From Rhizobium etli CFN 42 (GTDB lineage: Bacteria; Pseudomonadota; Alphaproteobacteria; Rhizobiales; Rhizobiaceae): a DNA stretch of 64,000 nucleotides. Numbering within the stretch: the stretch's first letter is position 1; every line of letters begins with the position of its first letter. Location: assembly GCF_000092045.1 (NCBI RefSeq), contig NC_007761.1, positions 2,483,001-2,547,000 on the forward strand, in the 5' to 3' direction. The position numbers and the translations under genes were made by a program. The notes under the pieces are model-generated. The model saw only the letters and a list, made by a program, of their open reading frames with translations, did not search any database and was not told the DNA's origin. This document shows positions 26,653 to 35,460 of this stretch, piece by piece.

Positions 26653-27633
26653 ATGGTGGCGCTCGATATCAATGAACACAGGCTTTCGTCCGGCGCTTGG
26701 CTCGGAAAGCTCAAGGGAGCTACCGGTCCGCTGGTGGGATTGCTCGCGCTGTGTATCTTTCTGAGCTTCAGCACAGACACGTTTCTTTCGGTTAGAAACG
26801 GCCTCAATATCCTCGACCAGATCACCGTCCTCGGCATCATGGCAGTTGGAATGACCTTCGTCATCCTGATCGGCGGCATCGATCTGTCCGTCGGCTCTGC
26901 ACTTGCCCTGGCGATGATGGTCATGGGCTGGACCGCCAACGTCGCTGGTCTGCCGCTGCCTGTCGGGATCGCCTTCGCGCTGATCGCATCGGCCGTTTCC
27001 GGCCTCATCGTCGGGCTGCTGGTGACGCAGTTCAGGGTTCCAGCCTTCATCGCCACGCTTGCGATGATGTCGGCGGCGCGCGGCGTAGCAAACATGATCA
27101 CCGACGGTCAGCAGATCGTCGGCTTCCCCGACTGGTTCATGATGCTGGCGATCGATCGCCATTTCGGCGTCATGACGGCCACGGTCTTCCTCATGCTCGC
27201 GGTCGTTCTTGCGGCGTGGCTTTTCCTGCACTTCCGCTCCGAAGGCCGCATGCTCTACGCGGTGGGCGGCAACCCCGAAGTCGCACGCCTCGCAGGCATC
27301 AACGTTCCGCTGGTGACGATATCAGTCTATGTCGTGAGCGCCGTCCTTGCGGGGCTCGCAGGCATCGTGCTCGCCGCCCGCCTGGATTCCGTCCAGCCGT
27401 CGAGCGGCCTGGGTTATGAGCTGGACACCATCGCCGCGGTCGTCATCGGCGGGACATCGCTCTCCGGCGGCGCGGGCGGCATCGGGGGAACGCTGATCGG
27501 CGTCCTGATCATCGGCGTGCTTCGCAACGGCCTCAATCTTCTCAACGTTTCGCCCTTCCTGCAGCAGGTGATCATCGGGATCGTCATCGTGCTTGCGGTC
27601 GGCGCAGAGACCATTCGTCGGCGCCGCGCCTGA
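26653..27633 (+). CDS. ribose-class ABC transporter permease
   Basis: A 326-residue inner-membrane permease (RbsC/BPD_transp_2 type) with about 8-10 helices. It has FVILIGGIDLSVGSALALAM near 74-93 and the cytoplasmic coupling segment GRMLYAVGGNPEVARLAGINV near 197-217, both hallmarks of the sugar CUT2 group. GGAGGAG lies 4 nt before the ATG. First gene of the plus-strand operon permease-SBP-ATPase-SDR; one permease gene presumably forms a homodimer, as in RbsC. Confidence 0.92.
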   Translation: MVALDINEHRLSSGAWLGKLKGATGPLVGLLALCIFLSFSTDTFLSVRNGLNILDQITVLGIMAVGMTFVILIGGIDLSVGSALALAMMVMGWTANVAGLPLPVGIAFALIASAVSGLIVGLLVTQFRVPAFIATLAMMSAARGVANMITDGQQIVGFPDWFMMLAIDRHFGVMTATVFLMLAVVLAAWLFLHFRSEGRMLYAVGGNPEVARLAGINVPLVTISVYVVSAVLAGLAGIVLAARLDSVQPSSGLGYELDTIAAVVIGGTSLSGGAGGIGGTLIGVLIIGVLRNGLNLLNVSPFLQQVIIGIVIVLAVGAETIRRRRA

Positions 27634-27749
27634 CGCGCATGGTCCGCCGCGTTGGCGGACACGGAATTCCGTCCCTAAAATTCGGGGCGGATCAATAACC
27701 CCAGGGGGAGGACATACCCTAGGGTCCATCAAACAACGGAGGAACTACA

Positions 27750-28679
27750 ATGAAAATTGCGCGCACCATGCTCGCGTCCGCTGCACTGCTCGGTCTCATG
27801 CTCGGTCCCGTTCACGCGGCGGAACTGAAAAAGCTTGGTCTGGCCGTTGCCAACCTTCAGGCAAACTTCTTCAACCAGATCAAGCAATCGGTCGAAGCCG
27901 AAGCCAAGAAGCGCGGCATCGAGGTTATCACGGTCGACGCGAAGGGCGACGGGCCGACGCAGGTCAACCAGATCCAGGATCTTCTGACCCAGAAAATCGA
28001 TGCACTGATCTACATTCCGGCAGGTGCCGCCGCGGCAACCGTTCCGGTCAAACTCGCGAAGAACGCCGGCATTCCCGTCGTCAACGTCGATCGCAACGCC
28101 GAAGGCGCGCCGGGCGATACATTCCTCGCAACCGATTCCGTCGCGTCTGCCAAGGCGGTGTGCGACTACATTCTGAAGGAAGCCGGCGGCAAGGGGAAGA
28201 TGGTCATCATCCATGGCCAGAAAGGCACGACGCCGGAAGTCGATCGCTCGAAGGGCTGCGGCGAATCCCTCAAGGCCTATCCTGATGTGAAGGTCGTTGC
28301 CGAGCAATATTCGAACATCTGGAGCCAGGACGAAGGCTTCCAGATCATGCAGAATATGCTGCAGGCAAATCCTGATGTCTCGATCGTCTTCGCACAGGCC
28401 GATGGCCTTGCACTTGGCGCAGCTCAGGCGATCAAGGTCGCCAATCCCTCGCAGAAGATCGTAGTCGGCGGCTTCGATGGCGACACTGCGGCTCTCGAAG
28501 CGCTCAGCAAGGGCGTCTTCAACGTGACGGCGACCCAGCAGACGCAGAAAATGGGACGCGATGCGGTTGAAAACGCCGCCAAGCTCGTCGCCGGTGGAAA
28601 GGTACCCCCAGTACAGCTCTTGGATGCCACGCTGACAACCAAGGAAAACGTCGCGGGCTTCATCGCCAACCACCCGTAA
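27750..28679 (+). CDS. ribose-class periplasmic sugar-binding protein
   Basis: A 309-residue exported protein: signal peptide 1-23 (core LASAALLGLMLG, cleavage after HAA) and a periplasmic binding protein type 1 fold of the RbsB class. It has the typical AVANLQANFFNQIKQSVEAEA opening, IDALIYIPAG near 87 and PVVNVDRNAEG near 110. A GGAGGA ribosome site stands 5-10 nt upstream. The 116-bp gap from the permease gene contains short dyads (GGACACGGAATTCCGTCC) that could modulate expression of this component. Confidence 0.93.
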   Translation: MKIARTMLASAALLGLMLGPVHAAELKKLGLAVANLQANFFNQIKQSVEAEAKKRGIEVITVDAKGDGPTQVNQIQDLLTQKIDALIYIPAGAAAATVPVKLAKNAGIPVVNVDRNAEGAPGDTFLATDSVASAKAVCDYILKEAGGKGKMVIIHGQKGTTPEVDRSKGCGESLKAYPDVKVVAEQYSNIWSQDEGFQIMQNMLQANPDVSIVFAQADGLALGAAQAIKVANPSQKIVVGGFDGDTAALEALSKGVFNVTATQQTQKMGRDAVENAAKLVAGGKVPPVQLLDATLTTKENVAGFIANHP

Positions 28680-28707
28680 TGAAGCCGAGGCCTTGAGGAG
28701 GTGTGCT

Positions 28708-30186
28708 GTGACTGATCCAGTTCTTTCCCTGAGGGGCATATCCAAGTGGTATGGGCCGCTCCAGGTTCTGAAGAATGTCAGCCTGGACGTCTATCCCGGT
28801 GAAGTGGTGGCACTTCTCGGTGAAAACGGAGCGGGCAAGTCGACGCTGTCGGGCATCATTGCCGGCTCACGCACACCTTCCGAGGGATCGATGACATGGT
28901 TGGGGCAGCCCTATGCCCCGGCCACTCCGCGCGAAGCCATCGACAACGGCGTCGTCCTGATCCATCAGGAACTGCAGCTTCTGCCGCAATTGTCGATCGC
29001 GGAAAACGTCTTCATTGGTCGCTGGCCGATGAAGAACGGCGTCGTCGACCGGGCTCAGATGGTTCGCCGCGCCCAGGACCAGCTCGCGCGCCTGAACCTT
29101 CATATACCGGCAACACGGATGGTCGCCGGCCTTTCCACCGCAAATCAACAGCTCATCGAAATCGCCAAGGCGCTGGCTCTCAACGCCAAGCTCCTGATCC
29201 TCGATGAACCGACAGCGGCCCTTGGCAGTGCTGAGACGGAAGCTCTGTTCAAACAAGTTCGCAAGCTTCGTTCGGAGGGTGTGGGCATCGTCTACATTTC
29301 CCACCGCATGGAAGAAATCAAGCAGATAACCGACCGGATCGTCGTCCTTCGCGACGGCGAGCGGGTGCAGGAATTCTCAGACAGCGCCACGCCGGTGCGA
29401 ACGATTGTCGAGAGCATGGTCGGACGCCCGCTTGATCGCCTGTTCCCTGCCCTGCCGCTACCAACCGGCCGCCCGGTGCTTGAGGTGTCCGGGCTGAGCT
29501 CACCTGAGAACTCGTTCCGGGACGTTACCTTCGAGGTGCGGGCCGGAGAAATTCTCGGCATCGCCGGACTGGTCGGCGCCGGCCGCACCGAACTGGTGCG
29601 GGCGATTTCCGGAGCAGACCCAATCAGTGCGGGCTCGATCACGCTCGAAGGCGAGGAACTCAGGCTGCGGGACCCAGCCGACGCTATCGCCAAGGGCATC
29701 GTGATGGTTCCGGAAGACCGCAAGGAGCAGGGCCTGATCGTCGGGCACCGGATCAGCGAGAACATTATCTATGCCAACCTGGATAAACTCGGCGGCGGCT
29801 GGATTACCCCGCGCCTCAAGCGCTCCTTCGCGGAAAAGGCGGTTGCCAAGTTCGGCGTCAAGGGCCGCGCCGAGCAATATGCCTCCGATCTTTCTGGCGG
29901 CAATCAGCAGAAGGTCGTGATCGCCAAGTGGCTCTTGCGCGAGCCCAAGGTCGTCGTGCTCGACGAACCGACAAGAGGCATCGACGTCGGCGCCCGCGCG
30001 GGCATCTACGACATCATCGTCGACCTTGCCAAACAGGGTGTGGCGCTCATTGTCGTAAGCTCCGACCTCGAGGAGGTTCTCGGCATTTCCAATCGCATTC
30101 TCGTGCTTGCCCAGGGCAAGCAGGCAGGCATCCTCGATCGTGACCAGGCAAATGACGTCTCGGTCATGGAGTTAGCGACCATCTAA
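28708..30186 (+). CDS. ribose-class sugar ABC transporter ATPase (two cassettes)
   Basis: A 492-residue RbsA/MglA-type protein with two nucleotide-binding halves. Half 1 has Walker A GENGAGKST near 40, an atypical signature LSTANQQLIEIAKAL and LLILDEPTAALG; half 2 has GLVGAGRTE near 287, LSGGNQQKVVIAKWLL and VVVLDEPTRGIDVG. Degeneration of one cassette is normal in this family. A GTG start at 28708 is chosen because GAGGAGG ends 6 nt upstream; the frame-opening TTG at 28693 has no such site. Between the binding-protein gene and the SDR gene. Confidence 0.93.
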   Translation: MTDPVLSLRGISKWYGPLQVLKNVSLDVYPGEVVALLGENGAGKSTLSGIIAGSRTPSEGSMTWLGQPYAPATPREAIDNGVVLIHQELQLLPQLSIAENVFIGRWPMKNGVVDRAQMVRRAQDQLARLNLHIPATRMVAGLSTANQQLIEIAKALALNAKLLILDEPTAALGSAETEALFKQVRKLRSEGVGIVYISHRMEEIKQITDRIVVLRDGERVQEFSDSATPVRTIVESMVGRPLDRLFPALPLPTGRPVLEVSGLSSPENSFRDVTFEVRAGEILGIAGLVGAGRTELVRAISGADPISAGSITLEGEELRLRDPADAIAKGIVMVPEDRKEQGLIVGHRISENIIYANLDKLGGGWITPRLKRSFAEKAVAKFGVKGRAEQYASDLSGGNQQKVVIAKWLLREPKVVVLDEPTRGIDVGARAGIYDIIVDLAKQGVALIVVSSDLEEVLGISNRILVLAQGKQAGILDRDQANDVSVMELATI

Positions 30187-30208
30187 ACAGACAGAGAAAG
30201 GAAGAGCG

Positions 30209-30997
30209 GTGTCTGACATCACTCTGAACGCCCCGAAGCTTTTCGACCTCAGCGGCCAGGTTGCCATCGTCACCGGTGCCGGCAGCGGCATCGGGCAGCG
30301 CATTGCTATCGGCCTTGCGCAATGCGGCGCTGATGTGGCGCTGCTCGACCGCCGGACTGACGACGGGCTGGCCAAGACGGCCAAACATATTCGCGCCGCC
30401 GGCCGTCGCTCGATCGAGATCGCGGCCGATGTGACGAGCAAATCCTCGCTTGCCGATGCCGTCGCACGAACCGAAGCGGATCTCGGCGCCCTGACGCTGG
30501 CCGTCAACGCTGCAGGCATCGCCAACGCCAACCCAGCAGAAGATATGGAAGAGGATCAATACCAGACGTTGATGGATATCAACCTGAAAGGCATCTTTCT
30601 TTCCTGCCAGGCTGAGGCCCGCGCCATGCTGAAGAATGGACGCGGCGCCATCGTCAACATCGCCTCCATGTCGGGGGTCATCGTCAACCGGGGCCTCAGC
30701 CAAGCGCATTACAACGCCTCCAAGGCGGGCGTCATCCATATGTCGAAGTCCATGGCGATGGAATGGGTCGGCCGCGGCATTCGCGTCAACACCATTTCCC
30801 CCGGCTATACGGCGACGCCGATGAATACCCGTCCGGAGATGGTTCATCAAACCAAGCTTTTCGAAGAGCAGACACCGATGCAGCGCATGGCTGATGTCGA
30901 CGAGATGGTCGGTCCGGCCGTGTTCCTGCTGTCGAACGCAGCAAGTTTCGTGACCGGTGTCGATCTTCTGGTAGACGGCGGTTTCTGCTGCTGGTGA
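30209..30997 (+). CDS. SDR-family dehydrogenase, probable polyol/sugar oxidoreductase
   Basis: A 262-residue classical short-chain dehydrogenase. The NAD(P)-binding TGAGSGIGQ is near 24-32, NAAGIA near 98, and the catalytic Ser (ASMSG) and Tyr-x3-Lys (HYNASK near 169-174) are all present. It has a GTG start with AAGGAAGAG upstream, 22 bp after the ATPase gene, so it is in the same operon. It resembles the D-threitol dehydrogenase (DthD-like) group. In context it likely oxidises an imported alditol to the ketose that the kinase uses. The substrate is inference. Confidence 0.88.
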   Translation: MSDITLNAPKLFDLSGQVAIVTGAGSGIGQRIAIGLAQCGADVALLDRRTDDGLAKTAKHIRAAGRRSIEIAADVTSKSSLADAVARTEADLGALTLAVNAAGIANANPAEDMEEDQYQTLMDINLKGIFLSCQAEARAMLKNGRGAIVNIASMSGVIVNRGLSQAHYNASKAGVIHMSKSMAMEWVGRGIRVNTISPGYTATPMNTRPEMVHQTKLFEEQTPMQRMADVDEMVGPAVFLLSNAASFVTGVDLLVDGGFCCW

Positions 30998-31226
30998 TGC
31001 GACGAAGCGCATCCGCAACTGGAACATGAACCGGTCTCGCTTCCTCCCTGGCTGAGACCGAGGCGCTGAAGGGACCAACGGGCAAGACGGCGCGTGACAT
31101 CGCCGCCGCCCGCCCTTCGCGCTGATCGAATGAGCTGAGGCACGGGCGCCGTCACTGGCGCTCGAGACGGCGCGAATTCACCGAGCGGATTTGCCGCCTC
31201 TCGAGGGATACCTGAAAGGAAACAGC
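30998..31226. other. spacer between two SDR genes, possible remnant
   Basis: 229 bp with no convincing gene. One plus frame reads ETEALKGPTGKTARDIAAA then RPSR and a stop near 31125, which looks like the C-terminal end of a degraded protein with no start. The ribosome site AAAGGAA of the next gene is at its 3' end. Confidence 0.3.
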
Positions 31227-32009
31227 ATGAAACGCTTCGAAAATAAAACGGTCGTCATCACCGGCGCCAGCCGCGGCATCGGCGCGGCCATCGCCAAGCG
31301 CTTTGCGCGCGAAGGCGCCAATCTCGTCGTCTCGGCCAACGAGGATCTGGTCCACGGCGTCGCGGAAGCGATCCGGGCCAAAGGCGGCAGGGCCATCTCG
31401 TTCATCGGCGATGTCACCGACAAGGCGAGCGTCAAGGCGCTCTACGATGCCGCCGAAAAGGAATTCGGCGCGGTCGATGTCTCGATCCAGAATGCCGGCG
31501 TCATCACCATCGCCCGCATCGAAGATATGACCGAAAACGAATGGGACAAGGTCATGGCCGTCAACACCAAGGGCGTCTTCCTCTGCGCCCAGGAGGCCAT
31601 TGCCAGAATGCGCAAGCACAAGCGCGGCGGCCGCATCATCAACACCGCCTCCGGCCAGGCCCGCGACGGCTTCATCTACACCCCGCACTACGCCGCCTCG
31701 AAAATGGGCGTCGTCGGCATCACCCAGAGCCTCGCCAAGGAAATCGCGATCGAAAACATCACCGTCAACGCCTTCTGCCCCGGCATCATCGAAACCGACA
31801 TGTGGGCCTATAACGACCAGGCCTGGGGCAAGCTCCTCGGCAATTACGGTCCTGGCGAACTGATGAAAGAATGGGTCGAGGGCATTCCGATGAAACGCGC
31901 CGGCACCGGCGAAGATGTGGCCGGCCTGGTCACTTTCCTCGCCAGCGACGACGCCGCCTACATCACCGGCCAGACGATCAATGTCGATGGCGGATTGATT
32001 ATGTCATAG
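31227..32009 (+). CDS. SDR-family dehydrogenase (sorbitol/galactitol dehydrogenase-like)
   Basis: A 260-residue classical SDR: TGASRGIGA near 11-19, NAG at 90-92, NTASGQ with the catalytic Ser near 140 and YAASK near 155-159. The C-terminal FLASDDAAYITGQTINVDGG is typical of polyol dehydrogenases and acetoin reductases. The start at 31227 follows AAAGGAA by 6 nt. It follows the ABC-SDR operon on the same strand after 229 bp, so it may be expressed with it or separately. Codon use shows a strong C-ending bias, higher than the preceding operon, hinting at a different origin. Confidence 0.85.
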   Translation: MKRFENKTVVITGASRGIGAAIAKRFAREGANLVVSANEDLVHGVAEAIRAKGGRAISFIGDVTDKASVKALYDAAEKEFGAVDVSIQNAGVITIARIEDMTENEWDKVMAVNTKGVFLCAQEAIARMRKHKRGGRIINTASGQARDGFIYTPHYAASKMGVVGITQSLAKEIAIENITVNAFCPGIIETDMWAYNDQAWGKLLGNYGPGELMKEWVEGIPMKRAGTGEDVAGLVTFLASDDAAYITGQTINVDGGLIMS

Positions 32010-32169
32010 GCAGGGACTTCGAAGGCGTTGAAGCTGAATGGAAGATCTGACCTGGAGCAGCCAAATGCCTTTCGCTTGCCGCTCAAGGCGTTTGTCGCTG
32101 ACGCTCCTGACCTGCCTCATCTGCCCTGCGGGCATCAGCTCCACGATGGCCATATCCACCGCAAACGTC

Positions 32170-32250
32170 TCAAATGGAGCGAGGCACTACCGCGAGTCTC
32201 CCCAGCGGGGAGAAGATGCCGGCAGGCAGATGAGGGGGCAGCACGGCACG
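32170..32250. repeat. dispersed intergenic repeat (family A), inverse copy
   Basis: GGAGCGAGGCACTACCGCGAG, CTCCCCAGCGGGGAGAAG and GCCGGCAGGCAGATGAGGGG follow in order. The reverse complement closely matches 7384-7465. The surrounding 32010-32312 interval has no supported gene. Confidence 0.65.
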
Positions 32251-32312
32251 CCTTCATTGCCTGGCTTCGGTGAGCGCAAGCGAAAGCAAAATGAACGCCC
32301 CCATCATCAACC

Positions 32313-33080
32313 CTACGTCCGGCTGATCGAAACCCCACCATCCGCCAGCATCGCCGTCCCCGTCACGAAGCTCGACAGGTCGGACGCCAGGAAAAGCGCG
32401 ACGTTGGCGATCTCTTCCGGCTGCGCCATGCGTTTCAGAGCATGCAGCCCGTTGACGAAGGCAAGCACTTCCGCCGTCGCGTCGGGCGCGTTGGTAATGC
32501 TGGCCGGCGTATCGGTGCCGCCGGGCAGAAGGGCATTAACGCGGATGTTGCGCGAGGCGAGTTCGGCGGCGAGGACCTGCACGAGACCGATCAAGCCGGC
32601 CTTGCTGGCGGCATAGGCGCCCATGCCGGGCATGCCGGCGGTGTAGCCGACGAAGGTGGAGGTGAAGATCAGCGAACCGCCGCCCTCTCCCATCGCCGCC
32701 GACTGGTGTTTGGCGCCAAGAAAGGCGGCGGTCAGATTGGTCTCGATCGTTTCGCGCCAGCCCTCCAGCGACAATCCGCCAACCGGCCCCATCTCGCCGA
32801 GGCCGCCGGCATTGTTGAAGGCAATGTCGAGCCTGCCGAAACGGGAGACCGCCGTTTCGACCAGCCTTGCCTGCAGCGCCTCGTCCCTGACATCGCCGGC
32901 AACGGCGACAGCCTCTCCGCCCTCCGCTTCGATTTCGGCGACGACGGCATCGAGTGCATCCTGCCGCCGTCCGTTGATCACCAGCTTCGCGCCTTCCCGA
33001 GCAAAGACCTTCGCCGCCGCGCGGCCGATGCCCGAGCTGGCACCGGTGACGATTGCGGTTCTGTCCTTCAGAAGTGTCAT
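32313..33080 (-). CDS. SDR-family oxidoreductase
   Basis: A 255-residue classical SDR. The cofactor motif TGASSGIGR is at 13-21, followed by NGRR at 37-40 (an arginine pair that favours NADP). NNAGG is near 90, the catalytic Ser region is FTSTFVG near 140, and the Tyr-x3-Lys is YAASK near 154-158. The C-terminus is FLASDLSSFVTGTAMLADGG. The substrate is not predictable. It is convergent with the preceding SDR, divergent from the EamA gene and probably monocistronic. Confidence 0.85.
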   Translation of the reverse strand: MTLLKDRTAIVTGASSGIGRAAAKVFAREGAKLVINGRRQDALDAVVAEIEAEGGEAVAVAGDVRDEALQARLVETAVSRFGRLDIAFNNAGGLGEMGPVGGLSLEGWRETIETNLTAAFLGAKHQSAAMGEGGGSLIFTSTFVGYTAGMPGMGAYAASKAGLIGLVQVLAAELASRNIRVNALLPGGTDTPASITNAPDATAEVLAFVNGLHALKRMAQPEEIANVALFLASDLSSFVTGTAMLADGGVSISRT

Positions 33081-33397
33081 ATCCGTTTCTCCTCAGTTGT
33101 TGAGGCATCCCAGATCTCAAACATCTGACGGTGCAGCCACCCGTTTCCCGCGCGCAAAAACAAAATCCGCCGATGAAAGTTGGTCTTGGCCGGATCAGTG
33201 CCCTCGGTATGGCATATCCGAAATACCGGATTCGTCAGATAAAACGGTAAGTTGCTGCGGTTTCCGCAGAGGCGCCTGCCGTGACGTCAGCACCATCGTG
33301 CGCCGCATCATCGATTTATGCAGGGTGTGACATTCATTCGATTCCCTTCACGCATCTTCCCGACTAAGAAGGGCGCACAGGTAACGGGAATCTCTTC
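33081..33397. other. divergent intergenic region, SDR / EamA exporter
   Basis: About 317 bp. I see a short dyad ATCCG-AAATA-CCGGAT near 33204-33219 and TGACGTCA near 33281. No gene is supported. Promoters of both flanking genes must lie here. Confidence 0.4.
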
Positions 33398-34306
33398 ATG
33401 CCGCGGTCACGCAATACTGAGGGCGCCATCTATATGAGCATGGCGATGGCCGGATTTTCCGCGAGCGATGCTCTCTCCAAATCGGTGATCGCCTCTATGA
33501 ACGCCGGCGAGATCATGTTTCTGCGCGGCCTCTTCACCAGCCTGCTCGTCTATCTCATAGCCAGGAGAATGGGCGCTCTGCGCTCCTGGCGCGTCGTGCG
33601 GCAGCCGATCATCATCCTCCGCATCGTCTGCGAGATGTTCTCCGCCGTCACCTATATCACCGCACTCGGCATGATGCCGATCGCCAATGCCTCGGCGATC
33701 CTGCAGTCGCTGCCGCTGGTTGTCACCTTTGGCGCCGCGCTGTTCTTCAACGAGCCGGTCGGCTGGCGGCGCTGGTCGGCGATCCTCGTCGGCCTCGTCG
33801 GGGTGATGATCATCATCCGCCCCGGCCCCGAAGGCTTCACCCCCGCCGCCCTCCTCTGCGTCGCCGCGGTGCTGACGACGGCCGGCCGCGATCTCGCCAC
33901 CCGCTCGATCGATCCGGAGATTCCCTCGCTGATGATCACCGTCATCACCGCCATCTCCGCCTCCTTCTTCGGCGCTTTGCTCATCCCGGTGCTCGGCGGT
34001 TGGCAGCCGGTCAGCGCGACTTCGCTCGGGCATCTCCTGCTCGCCTCGGTGCTGGTGCTCGTCGGCTACCAGTCGGTCATCCTCGCCATGCGCACTGGAG
34101 AAATTTCCTTCGTCGCTCCATTCCGCTATACCAGCCTGATCTTTTCCTCGCTGCTCGGCTTTTTCTTCTTCGCCGAAGTGCCCGACAGCTGGACGCTCCT
34201 CGGCGCCGCAATCGTCATCGCTTCCGGCCTCTATACGTTCTATCGTGAAGCCAAGCGCCGCGTGCCGCCGATCGCGCAGGAGTCTGCGCCGCGCTCACCG
34301 GTTTGA
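33398..34306 (+). CDS. EamA/DMT-family membrane transporter
   Basis: A 302-residue inner-membrane protein with ten predicted helices in two EamA repeats (about 10-145 and 155-290). The N-terminal half has FSASDALSKSVIASMNAGEIMFLRG (broken here as FSASDALSKSVIAS and MNAGEIMFLRG), typical of the metabolite exporters related to RhaT/YdcZ. The substrate is unknown. It is followed after 6 bp by mobA, so all three genes may form one transcript, although no functional link to molybdopterin is evident. Confidence 0.87.
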   Translation: MPRSRNTEGAIYMSMAMAGFSASDALSKSVIASMNAGEIMFLRGLFTSLLVYLIARRMGALRSWRVVRQPIIILRIVCEMFSAVTYITALGMMPIANASAILQSLPLVVTFGAALFFNEPVGWRRWSAILVGLVGVMIIIRPGPEGFTPAALLCVAAVLTTAGRDLATRSIDPEIPSLMITVITAISASFFGALLIPVLGGWQPVSATSLGHLLLASVLVLVGYQSVILAMRTGEISFVAPFRYTSLIFSSLLGFFFFAEVPDSWTLLGAAIVIASGLYTFYREAKRRVPPIAQESAPRSPV

Positions 34307-34312
34307 GGCAGG

Positions 34313-34945
34313 ATGATGACGGAGTTCTCGCTCGACAGATCCGATATTGCAGGCGTCGTGCTGGCCGGCGGCCGCTCGCAACGCATGGGTCGCGACAAGG
34401 CGGTGGTGATGCTCGGAACCGACAGCCTGCTCCGCCATGTACTGCTCCGTCTCTCGCAGCAGGTCATCTCAGTTGCCGTTAACGCCGACGCGGTCGCCGA
34501 GGACGTGCCCGTGGTTCCCGACCGCGTTCCTGGCAAGGCCGGGCCGATGGCCGGCATCCACGCGGCCATGGTCCACGGCGCCGGCCTTCCCGCGATTACC
34601 CATGTCGTCACCGTCTCGGTGGATTGTCCGTTCTTTCCGACCGATCTCGTCGCCCGGCTGGCCGCAGCCCTGGAGCGCCCGTCGCAGATCGCCATTGCCG
34701 CCTCCGAGGGCCGCAGTCATCCCGTCTTCGGTCTCTGGCCGGTGACTCTGGCCGCCGATCTGGAAGTCTGGATCGCTACCGACGAAAAGCGCCGCGTGCG
34801 TGACTTCCTGTTGCGGCATGACGTTACGGAAGTGGACTTTCCGCTGCATCCGACCCGCGCCAGCCTGCTCGACCCTTTCTTCAACATCAACACGCCGGAC
34901 GATCTCATCGAGGCGCAACGCTGGCTGGAGGCCCTGCGCACATGA
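34313..34945 (+). CDS. mobA: molybdenum cofactor guanylyltransferase
   Basis: It attaches GMP to molybdopterin to make the MGD cofactor. The 210-residue protein has the nucleotidyltransferase motif VLAGGRSQRMGRDKA at about 17-31, PVVPDRVPGKAGPMAGI near 64-80 and the metal-site VSVDCPFFP near 102-110. Adjacent ATGs at 34313 and 34316 are both possible; GAGGCAGG is just upstream. It overlaps mobB by ATGA, indicating translational coupling. Confidence 0.94.
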   Translation: MMTEFSLDRSDIAGVVLAGGRSQRMGRDKAVVMLGTDSLLRHVLLRLSQQVISVAVNADAVAEDVPVVPDRVPGKAGPMAGIHAAMVHGAGLPAITHVVTVSVDCPFFPTDLVARLAAALERPSQIAIAASEGRSHPVFGLWPVTLAADLEVWIATDEKRRVRDFLLRHDVTEVDFPLHPTRASLLDPFFNINTPDDLIEAQRWLEALRT

Positions 34946-35460
34946 CCGCAGCGAAAATCTTCGGCATTGCCGGCTGGAAGAACTCGGGCAAAACAGGGCT
35001 TGCCGTCCGGCTGGTGACGGAGTTCACTCGCCGCGGCTACCGGATCTCGACGATCAAGCACGCGCATCATGATTTCGATATCGACAAGGTCGGGGCCGAT
35101 AGCTATCGCCACCGCCAGGCCGGCGCCCACGAGGTCACCATCGTCTCCGGCACGCGTTACGCCATCATGCATGAGCTCCGCGGCGCCCCCGAACCCGCGT
35201 TCGAGGAGATCCTCGACCGGCTTGCACCTTGCGATCTCGTTTTGATCGAGGGCTACAAGCGCGAGCCTATCCCGAAGATCGAGGCTCGCCGCGTCGAGGC
35301 CGCAAACCGCACGCCGCTCGCGCCCGATGATCCCCACATCGCAGCCATCGCCGCCGATCATCCCGTCACGGACACCACCCTGCCCGTCTTCAATCTCGAC
35401 GACACCGCCGCCATCGCCGATTTCATCGCCGCGATTGTCGGTCTTGAGGCTCGATCCTAG
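34942..35460 (+). CDS. mobB: molybdopterin-guanine dinucleotide biosynthesis adaptor
   Basis: A 172-residue GTP-binding P-loop protein that assists MobA. Walker A is GWKNSGKTGL at about 9-18, then TIKHAHHDFDIDKVGADSYRH at 34-54 (KHAHHD is a family hallmark) and CDLVLIEGYKREPIPKIE near 94-111. The ATG start overlaps the mobA stop. It ends 4 bp into the convergent kinase pseudogene. Confidence 0.95.
   Translation: MTAAKIFGIAGWKNSGKTGLAVRLVTEFTRRGYRISTIKHAHHDFDIDKVGADSYRHRQAGAHEVTIVSGTRYAIMHELRGAPEPAFEEILDRLAPCDLVLIEGYKREPIPKIEARRVEAANRTPLAPDDPHIAAIAADHPVTDTTLPVFNLDDTAAIADFIAAIVGLEARS

Noticed and set aside
22166..31000. Assigning the locus to D-apiose itself
   Set aside because: No sugar isomerase of the apiose type is present in the locus; only SDR genes. 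The apiose link is kept as an analogy.
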